Assembly (NCBI GenBank): GCA_029962745.1
Contig: CM057162.1
Coordinates: forward strand, 6,508,655 to 6,572,654
Length of the DNA stretch: 64,000 nucleotides
Origin: Echinometra lucunter
Lineage: Eukaryota; Echinodermata; Echinoidea; Camarodonta; Echinometridae
Direction: 5' to 3'
Made by a program: the position numbers and the translations under genes. Position 1 is the first letter of the stretch. Each line of letters starts with the position of its first letter. The notes below the pieces were generated by a model. The model was not told the origin of the DNA. It saw only the letters and a program-made list of their open reading frames with translations, and did not search any database. Of the stretch, positions 12,827-23,772 are shown piece after piece.

Positions 12827-13186
12827 CCCCCCCGGTCCAACTAACTGCGTCATCAGTTATAATGATGTCCTTATCATGATACGTGGAATGTAAAACAATC
12901 TCATTCTCTTTGTTTCATGGCAATGGTCTCTTCAGTTTTCCCATGTTTATTCAACCAAGTATGGTAAACAAAAATGCTATCAAAATAATTAGGAAGAGTT
13001 ATTCTGCAAAGTCAGGTGACACGCATTTATATTTACACTCGAACTTGTAACTGGGAAGTGGTCGTTTTCATCGACTCACATAGAGTAGGCCTACGTATAT
13101 TACTATGGACTGATGAACTCTACTACTTAAAGTATAACATTTTCATTATGTCTTATTTCATCTCCTTCAGACGCGCAGAAACTTCA

Positions 13187-13252
13187 TCAACTGTCGATGA
13201 CGTTGACGCATGCGTAGTAGCTGTCCATGTTGCTTCCCAGGGCAAAATAGTC
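13187..13252 (-). CDS. Pseudokinase exon 12 (C-terminal tail, stop)
   Basis: 66 nt from acceptor ATCGCCCTAG to TGA at 13189-13187. It encodes [21 protein letters not shown]. The three tyrosines in a short acidic tail resemble SH2-docking tails of receptor kinases; this is inference, as no docking motif was matched. Confidence 0.75.
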   Translation of the reverse strand, partial: DYFALGSNMDSYYACVNVIDS

Positions 13253-16200
13253 CTAGGGCGATAAACATTATTTGAAACAAAATTATATGTGAAGTATTCA
13301 AACTTGTTTTGAGACATTGATAACTTTTTTTTAGTAAACTACTGCATTATTTCTCGCCCTGCATGCACTAGACAACAACTTATACTAAGATGAAAATGGC
13401 AACAAAAACAAAGAACAAAACAAAAACAATAAAATGTAAAGATCGAAACATCTTTCAAAGTTCGAAACATCTTTTAAAGTTCGAAATATCTTTCAAAGTT
13501 CAAAACATCATAGTACCCAGCCTCTTATACATCAAAAATTTACACTTGCATTATGATTGAAAGAAAATATCTTGTCGAATTCTGAATAGTTATCTAGTTT
13601 CCCATCTGTTATGATCTTAGGTAAAATATGAATTTTGAACTGCATGATGATTTTGGTAAATGATGAGAAGTTCTTGACTGCGGTCGCACATTAAACCTTT
13701 AAATTTCCATACAAGACTTTATATTTCTTTGTTTTTCCAACTATGCTTTTCTTTGCAAATCTCAAATTCCAATTTATTTGGAGAATGTAATCTTTGTTAA
13801 AATTTGCTTGTCTCATCAAAGCGCAATAAAAAAGACAAACTTACCGCTTCTTCCTCTACTTTAGAACCCAATTGAGTCTTGATCTTTTCAAATGTTGGTC
13901 TGTCTAGGTCATTTTCAAGCCAGCAGCTCTTCATTAAACTAGCTCTGCAAAGCAGCATGAAACCACGAACATTATAAAACGATATTTTTTCATAACCACG
14001 CTACTGCAAGTCCATCACGATGCGATTGAGTTATTTGATTTCACGTTCATTCAACTTACATCAATTCAATAGCATGATACAGAACATGTGTATAGAATGA
14101 AGTAATACAAATATAATATGTTTAAAGTGCAGTAATAGTAAACGTATACAACAACAGGACGATGGGGGCGGCTCATGCTATATGCTTCCTTATTCATTTG
14201 AAAAAGAACTAAACGGTAAGCACTATATAGGTACCAATCCTGCAGACGCAAGCTGAAACCCTAACCCTAATCCTAACCCTAATCCTAACCATAACCCTAA
14301 CCCTAACCCTAACCCTAACCCTATCCCTAACCCTAATCCTAATCCTAATCCTAATCCTATGAATATTTAAGAATATTTATGAGCTTGCGTCTGCAGGATT
14401 GGTGCCTATATAGTGCTTACCGAACTAAACAAATTGATTTATTCCTTTTTATGGAACTCAAAAAGAGAAAAGGTTAAAAGAAAAGTTGTTAATCTTCCTA
14501 CACTTGAAGTTGGTCTAGGAATAATAGATCTGAATGCTAGATCTAAATCACTGAGACTTTCCTGGTTGTCAAAATTGTTAGATAATAGTACAACCAAACC
14601 ATGGAAATATTTTAGCCTTTTCTGGTTAAATAAAATAGGGGGATTACCATTATGTTTACAAATTAATTGTTCATTGAGTGATACGATTTTATTGTGTAAA
14701 AAACAAAAGTTTCATGCATTTTATTGTAATCTATTTTCTACTTGGGCCGAAATATGTTTTGTCGATTTTTTACATTTTTGTGACATTCAAAATGAAGTTA
14801 TGGTATAACACCAACATCAAGTTCAATAGTAAACTACTGTATTATGTGGCATGAAAACGGTATAGATATGGTAAAAGACATAATTGAAAATGGAATGTGG
14901 AAAGATGACTTACAAATTAACCAGAAATTAATGACAACTTCTTTAATGACAATTTCAATATTCTAAGAATAAAAAAGCTTTTCAACGTTTTTGTTTTGAT
15001 AAGTTAGACAGATATGAAGCTACTGAGTATAATCCTCAGTTATTTCAAATAAAAACAGGGGATTATAGTAATATTTGGAAAACTAAAACAAAACAGCTGT
15101 ATTCTTTGTTGGTTGAATTGAAATATTCTGAACCAAATGTATGGTACTTCTGAAAGCACAAACTTAAATTAGCACTAAATTTCGATTGGACTTCATTACT
15201 AAAATTTAAGTTGGGAAAACTGATAAATAATAGAATAAAAACAATATAACTTCAAGCTACTTCAAAAGATTTTACCATTTAAACATAATCTATATATTTG
15301 GAAGATTTCATCTGAAGTTGCTTGAAATACTTTCCATGTTTTACTATATTGTCCTGCAGTAAATGCGTTCTGGTGTCAAGTAAAATATCTTATCTATACT
15401 GTTTATAATTTATAGATCGATATTGATAAAAAAATATTAGTTATTGGATATGACATTGATAATGAAAATATGATTCTTCTTAATATTATCCTATTGTTCG
15501 CTCAATAAGTAATTTCACATCTACACAGTTCAATTCGGTAGTTATTTTTCTTGATTTTAAAAGAGATCTTTTGGAAAATGTGAAATACCTCATAAAGAAA
15601 AAAACGACTTAGACTTTGAAAGGAAAAGTATGCAAGATTAACAAAATTTTGAAGAAGATTAAGTTTACGAAATTTGAAGACATGTATTATTGTATATATT
15701 TCACGAATTTGTTCAGTTATGTAAACCATGTAATATTGTTGTGTTATTTTTAATTATGAATACCTCGTCCGGGGGGGGGGGGGGATATGTTAATGGAAGG
15801 GACCAGCCAGTCAATCATTGTGTACTTTTCTGATATTAAATATTGATTTCTGGAAGGGGTCTTCTAACGAGCATAAGAAGCAGCATTTTATTTTCTTGGT
15901 AAACAGTATGCATAACTATTTGAATTTTTCTTTAGTTTTCTTCTATGTCTCGCATAAAGTATTACAGCAAAGTGTATTACCTATAACAAAACATGTCAAC
16001 TTGATTTGATTTTTGGACATGAAAGGGGATTGTGGCCTTTCCAATAAATTTTGGCTTTAAATGCAATGTGCAGCTTTCATTCAGGATTCAGTTCGTCGCC
16101 TGGCTTAGCTGGGGAAACTGATAAACAGTTTCTTTTTCGCGTTTATTTTTTGGGGTAGGGACAACCACACACCAGTAAATAATAAAGGTACTTACATGAC

Positions 16201-19200
16201 TTGATCGCATCTCTCTGGCACTGATAATCTGTAACCATCCGTCAGCATTTGTCGGAGGTTTTCGTTTCCCAACTCCACGTAGGGTCGCCTTCCTATCAGG
16301 GTTGTAAAGTTTAGTAGATTGGTGTTAATCTTCTCAGGATTTTCTCCCATTTTTAAACATCCATTGAAAAAGGTTACATTAATCTGAATCTCCCCCCTTT
16401 TCTTCATTCGATGGTGCAAATTTGATTGTCGAGATTAACATCATCAAATAAAAATTTTAATACATAACATTATCACCAGGAGTATCAATCAGGGGGCGCC
16501 CCCACACACACTTTTGAGTTGGCACGTTGACCTCTAACAATAACGCGGCAACGATTATGCTTGTTCCCGTGCTCAGCCCCCCCCCCCCCACACACACACA
16601 CACTAAAAAAAAAACCCTGGCAGCTCCTGTCAATAGCCCAAACTCATCATTATTTTGAGAAAAAAAACTTTAAGAGATACATCACCAATTATACAAAGGA
16701 AACCATATTCTTACCATATGTCATAATTTCCCACACTAATACGCCGTATGCCCAAACATCATCTTCTGATGAACAAAGGCCGTTTGAAAGTCTTTCTGGG
16801 GACATCCACTTTTCGTATGTCCTATCTTTAGTAACCTTTGCCTGAAACAAGGGAGAAGAAATAACATCATGAAGAATACGTCCTATTCACTTATTAATTC
16901 TTGATGATTGTATTGATTCATTGTGCCTTATTAATGTTGTTAGAAATTAAAGCGGCAACTAAACATCATTCCCATAGAATATTCCCTGAGCTGGATCGTT
17001 TTATCTGAATAAGAATTTCAGCAAACTCGTTTCTAGTTAGGAGACATGAAAGAAATGACACTCACTTTTTGACTGTATTGGACAAGACGCAGAATATAAT
17101 GTCCCATAACGTAACCGATAACATCTATTGCCCGGCGCACACTGCACGATCCGACTGCGACCCGATTTTCGAAAAAGACGCATTTTGCATTTGATATGAA
17201 TGTTTAAACAAGTAAAATAATCTTATATGAAGTTCGGAAAACAATCACAGGAATACAAAATTAAAATGTTTAATAAACTGTAAGCTTTTGGTCAGAGTAA
17301 AGGCCAAATAGGCTTCAAACCATAGACAATCGCAGGGCTGCTATGACGTCACTAAGATTCAGAATTGACTCTGCTTTTATTCCTACAACGAGACCTACAA
17401 TAGCCTGGGATTTCGATTTTAGTATTCATACGACTATTTAGAACTTTGATCAATAAGAGTAAACACGTTCGAATGGTCATATCAAATGCTATAACAAATT
17501 TGTCAAAAAAATCGAATCGCAGACAGATCGTGTCGTGTGCGCCGGGCTTAAGATTATCAGATGCGGTTACTTCAGCTTAAATCGGACAAAATAAGACATT
17601 ATGATGTTTAAAATGTCTTCCTACATAAAATCCAGTAATAAAGTGTGGAACACATGTTGGACTTGCACATTAAAGATTCCTTTTCTTTAAAAAGCTGCTT
17701 CATACAAACGCGATATGCGTCGTCGTTTCGCACAGCACTGTACAGATCATTTCTTTTGAACAAACTAATTATCGTACAATAGTGAAAGAGATCAATGCGT
17801 CGCTGGGGTGACAAGACCTTGTACCTCAATATTTGGTGAAATTTAGTTCTTTACATAATCTTACAGCTAGGAACGCGTAAAATGTATTTTTAAACCCTCG
17901 CATGCCCATTTGCAAAGATTAGGCCACTAATGATAAACAAAACTTGACCGCCTCCATAGGCTGTGATGCGAAGGAAGCCATGTTTCGGGGCTCTCCTGAA
18001 TATTCAACATTTTTGAGATATGAGGGTTTGTCATCCCAGCAATAAATTATGGCTTTTCACATGCACATGCACTGATAATATATATTCAATTCCTACCTTC
18101 GTCGACAAAGCTGTCAAGCCGAAGTCAGCAACTTTACAACGCTTCTCTTTCGTAAGGAGAATATTATGAGCACATAGGTTCCCATGTATAACCTGCAAAT
18201 TTATTCGATGTATGAAATAAATTGAAAGAATTGTCGTGGTCTAGTAGATCAGTAACCGAGCTATGGATCACAAGCATGCGGTTCGAGTCCTGCTGTGTCA
18301 TTAATGTTCTCTGGCTAGACATCTCTCTAACATTTGCCACTCTCCACCCAGGTGCACTAAATGGGTTGTTCCTTGAAAGTTTTCAGGGCTTTAGGGCTGC
18401 TAGGCTAAAGCCAGGGTAATAACACTTTGTATAGGCCAGGATAGGCGCCTCGAATATTCCCTGGGATGGGTGTCGCTATTTATCATTATCAACACTGTGC
18501 GCCTAATCATCGAGTGGAATAATGAAGTTTATGTGTATTTTCATTCAAAAAGCATGCCAGCAGTGAAACCACTGTATTATTCCGTCATTAGTCTGTCGAA
18601 ATAGAATGATCTGATACTCAGGGTCTCTTCATTTTCATGTTGTCTTTAAACTAACTGACATTCAAGAAAATAAGATATTCGGGGAAAGCTGTTTATATCA
18701 AAGCAATGTAAAGCAAAACAACGGAGAGTCTACTTTTTAGGACAAAAAGACGAGATGCCATGATTCTGGAAGTCGGCAAGATCTAATAATATATCATCGC
18801 GTTTTATGGTCCCAAACAAGTCGACTTGCCGAGTCCCAATCTGGTCCCAATAGATCCTCATCTCGTCTTCTTGTCTTAAACAATTCAACTTGCCGAATTC
18901 CATGAACTCGTCATCTCGTCTGTCAACTCGTTTTCTCGTCTTCTTGTCCTAAAAAGTCAATTTGCCTAGTTCCAAGAACTCGTCATCTCGTCTTTTAACT
19001 CGTTTTCTCGTCTTCTTGGCTTAAATCGTCATGTCAGTGGCACTTTTAAGTTTTTATAGAAATATGTATTTGTTTATTATCGATACCCCATTCATTTAAT
19101 ATATTCGTATATTGTTTCCATTATACTAACCAGGAAGTTCTCTTGCAGCTACTGGTATCACGTGACCATCAACACAAAAAAACTGCATGAAAATGATACA

Positions 19201-21868
19201 ACTAACTAAGAAGAAAACAGAAAAACACGAATCTAAAAAATGTTCTTTTCAATTTTCTGGCGAAATCATCCAGTTCACCGATGGAAAATCGCCATAAAAC
19301 CAACAGCAACAACAACAACAACAACCAATCTGTAAATGAATTTTGTAAAGCGCTGTGTAGAACTAACTGTATTGTATTGTATTGTCGGTAATTCCAAAGG
19401 AAGGGGGGGGGGGGCTTTAAATAGAGCTCACGTATGGGAATCTAACTTTGAGCATCGCCTGCATCTAATGAGATGAATTATTTTTGCGGAACCCTCTTTG
19501 GCTTAATTAAGAAAAAATATTTGTTTCCTTTTCTTACGGTCTTTTTTGTGCTTCTTTTTATTTCGTTTACCGTTTTTTGTGTTGTTCTTGTTGTTGTTAT
19601 TTTGTTGTATCTGCTTTGTTTACATTCAATCATATTTACCCTCTTGTTAGCTAGATAGTCCATCCCATTCGCCACATCATATGCAAACAGGTATTGCTCC
19701 ATGAGAGTGATCTGATGATCTGCTTCAAGGGTGTCGAGGTTCGCATAGACAGAAGTTTTCGATATACCACCGTTGGTACGAAGATAGGTTAAGAGGGTAC
19801 CATTTGTGACGTATTCGGTCAGGATATACGATGGTTCTAGATTTAAAAAGGGGGAAACAATGGTTGAGAAATTCCATATGATCATTCCTGGACCATTTAC
19901 TTCATCCCGAAGTAATGATGAGACATGTCGGACCTGCATGGACCCGACCAATACCGACCGAATGTACTTAATTCCCCCCCCCCCTTCCCCTCACGTTTTC
20001 AGGGTTCAGGCATAAATCTTACACGAGGAAAATTAATGAATAATGAGACAGAATTTCTATGTTCCAGGCACGCCCCCGGGCCCACCCTCCTCAAATCATT
20101 TGACGGCCTGCATGCTTATAGAGTCTCTAGATCTTGCATAGAGAGAGTGAGGTTCTGTGCCTCCATCATGCCCATTGGAAATGGATTCAATGGGTTTTGC
20201 AGTAGTGATACACTAGGGGGAATTATCATGGTGTTGGATTTGGAAGAAAAAGAGGCAAGATAGGAATCAAATAGGGCCTCCGACTGGGGAAAGATAGATA
20301 TTTCATAATTTCTTTGGGAGCATGTCTTTTTTTCGCCATAGATAGTCAACATCCAGCGGATGCTAAGCCAGGCTACCTATCATCCAAACTATTCGAGGTA
20401 CCGACGACTCACCAGTTTCTAAGCAGCAACCAAACACCTGGACAACGTTTTCATGAGTCTTCAGTCTCCAGAGTGGTACCAGGGTATCCAAGATGTTATC
20501 ATTGGTTAGTGAATCTATTGACAATTCAAATACAGTTATTCAATTCAACGATTTTTTCACATCTCTTTAAAGAGATGCGATCAACGAACATAATATTATA
20601 TAACAACATACACTGTTAAAGAAATCATACAAAATAATATCAAATAAGTATTGATAAAAATTGCAAATTATCAGTGAACATGAGATATTATTTTACAATT
20701 TAGAATAGAAGAGAGTAAAAGAAAATGTGACGTGAGTAATCAAATAAAAAAAAACCAGACTTGTACGAAAGCTTAAAAAGTGCCACCGAGAAAACGAGAT
20801 AATAAAGGCAAAGAAGACGAAAAGAGGAGATAAGAGACAAGATGACGAGTTCTTGGAACTCAGCAAATCGACTTGTTTTGGACAAGAAGACGAGATGACG
20901 AGTTCTTGGCTCGTATCGGAAAGGCGACTTGTTTAGCAGTTTAGGACAAGAAGACGAGAAGACGAGTTGTTGAACTCGGCAATTCGACTTTATTTAGGAA
21001 GGAATGACGACTTATATGACACTCGGCAAGTTAAACTTGTTTAGGACGAGGCGACAAGTTATTGGAACACGGAGAGTCGACTTTTTTAGGACAAGAAGGC
21101 GAGATCACATGATTCTGGAAGTCGGCAAGTTCTAATAATATATCATCTCGTTTTATGGTCCCAAACTAGTCGACTTGCCGAGTTCCAAGAAATTGTCATC
21201 CCTTCTTCTCGCCCCAAGCAAGTCGACTTGCCGAGTCCCAATAGATCGTCATCTCGTCTTCCTGTCTTAAACAATTCAACTTGCCGAATCCATGAACTCG
21301 TCATCTTGTTTTTCACCTCGTTTTCTCGTCTTCTTGTCCTAAACAAGTCAACTTGCCGAGTTCCAACAACTCGTCATCTCGTCTTTTAACTCGTTTTCTC
21401 GTCTTCTTGGCCTAAATCGTCATGTCAGTATAATGGCATTTTTAAGTTTTTATAGAAATATGTATTTGTTTATTATCGATAAACCATTCATTTAATATAT
21501 TCGTATATTGTTTCCACTATACTAACCAGGTAGTTCTCTTGCAGCTACTGGTATCACGTGACCATCATTGACTGTCAGTCCCCGTGCCTCTCCTTTCCAC
21601 ACGTTACCGAACTGACCATCCCCGATCGATCGCAGACTCACTGTGATCCCGATATTTTCCCGCGGGATTTCTATCCGACTTTTCTTCAAGGCAATTGCTG
21701 GACGGTAATAATACGAGAGTATGAGTTACAGAAATATATCATTTAAAATAATATATATTAGTTGCTACCATTAAATCAGTGTGGTGTCAGAATCATCATT
21801 TGTTGCGCAGATAACTAAAAGGAGACGAGCACTAAGGGTAATGGAATGGGGAAGAGAGAAAAGGGGCC

Positions 21869-21899
<31 letters not shown>

Positions 21900-23729
21900 G
21901 AGAGAGAGAAAGAGAGAGAGAAGGAGAGAGAAAGAAGAGAGAGTCAGAGAGAGAGAGAGAGAGAACGAAATGAAGATGGTATGTGGGGCCGGGGAAGAGT
22001 AGAGTCCCATCCCATATTATTATTAGCCCATAAATGGACGTGTTTCTCACCCCCACCCCCTCCTAAAGACCAGTGCCTTTTCAGCAGCTTAGGGCGTAAT
22101 TTCTTGGTTGGTTTGTATACAGGTATGCTTGTTTTGATGTTGCTGTTGTGGGGGGGAGGGGGGGGGGGGGGGGTTGAGTGCTTGGTCATAATGATTTTGA
22201 TCTCCTGGAAATGTACTAGGATAGTTCAACAAGAATCCCGTAACTGCGAGGTATCATAATAGGCCTACAATATAGGCATATACATACAAGTAACCTCATG
22301 ATACTAGTATGTATATGCCTATATTGTAGGCATATACATATACATACTAGTAACCTCATGATGCTTGTACAATATCATTTGCAGCTTAAATAACAAAATA
22401 CACATGTACATTCGAAATTTTGACTTCTACTTTACTTTACTTTCTGTAAACTTACTTTTTGTTCGAGGTATAGGTTGTTTATCTGGTGGATTATCTTGTC
22501 GAGTGCCGTTATTATTTGATGTGCTGTTGAGTTTAACAAATGCAGATTCAAATTTGGATTATTCGACTTTTTCAAATAAAACTTTTCATCGAAGCAAACG
22601 TAACAGATGTCTAACATCAAAAGTGAATAACATAGTCAAATAAATGAAAAAAAAGAGACGTATTTCATAGAATGGCAAATGGTTATTTGATATAGGCGTA
22701 TAAAGGCCTATACACTTTCACGTTTTAATAATGACCTAAAACAGATGGAGATGCTGAAAAGCTGCAGTATGAGCTTTTTTTTTGTTTTTGTTTTTTGCAT
22801 ATCCGAAAAAGTTCAGTAAGTTTTAAAAGTAAGAAAGAAGAAATCAAATAACTATAAAATGACTTGTAAATGTAAGGAGACAATCAGAGAATATGCAGGG
22901 TTGCATTTCTTGTAGATATCTGAAAGCTTTAGAGGATGAACTCATTTTGACTTGCACCATGAATGAAAGGTTCAATTTTACGCCCTAAATGCAACAATGG
23001 CTCACCTTTTGGGGTGCAATCTTGCACCTGCATGAGAAAGGTGGGAAGATGCACCCTTTGTACTTGTTTGCACCCAAAAATGCCCGTCTGCACCATTGAA
23101 GGAGCAACTTTACACTTTTAAAGGTGCAGATTTATTATTATTATTTTTTTAATTCACAAGGATGCAAATTTAATTCGCACCTTCCCTAAAAGGTACAACT
23201 CTGCACCCTTAAGGGTTCAAAATGTAGCTCACTGGTGCATAATGCTTCTTTGGATGCAAAGGTGTACCCCAAAAAGGAGCTCCCAGTCAGGTGTACACTG
23301 CCGGTGTTGTATTTGAACGGTGCAAAATGAGTGTGTGTGCATGAAATGGTTTTCTTGCTTTACCTAGTGAGCCTCTGATCTGGAAAAAAAAATGCCCATT
23401 AATCCCATGGTGCCAACATTCATGTGAATTTTTCATTTTGTTTTGTTTTGCATCATTTGATTAATTCGTTTCTTCATTTGTGTTTATTTGAGTGATATCC
23501 CGATTTACTGTGTGTGACTGGTCTGACAGTAGCATATTATGTGCAAGGGACTTACCTCCTAAATGATGACTTTTGCATATCCATGTGTGCTAAGTCAAGA
23601 AGAAAAAAAGGAAAAAAAACTGAAGCTGATAAGAAGTCAAGCAAATAAAAAAAAAAAAAAAAAAAAACCCACCGAAAGGATAATACCGACGTACCTTTGT
23701 AACCATGGTGAAGGAAATAGGGCTTTCCT

Positions 23730-23772
<43 letters not shown>

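Larger units (their letters stand above)
8851..13186. other. No gene recognised; nested non-autonomous elements
   Basis: Neither strand shows a recognisable coding exon. The stretch is occupied by foldback, hAT-like and palindromic elements listed separately, with AT-rich unique sequence between. Confidence 0.65.

Noticed and set aside
14257..14360. Internal telomeric tract as a chromosome fusion point or true telomere end
   Set aside because: It is enclosed by inverted repeats and a 9-bp target duplication, so transposition explains it better.
23697..23710. Possible extra pseudokinase exon reading MVTK before a good donor (ACAAAG then GTACGT)
   Set aside because: No acceptor could be found next to it (the upstream sequence on the minus strand is a GA repeat), and the phases already close without it.
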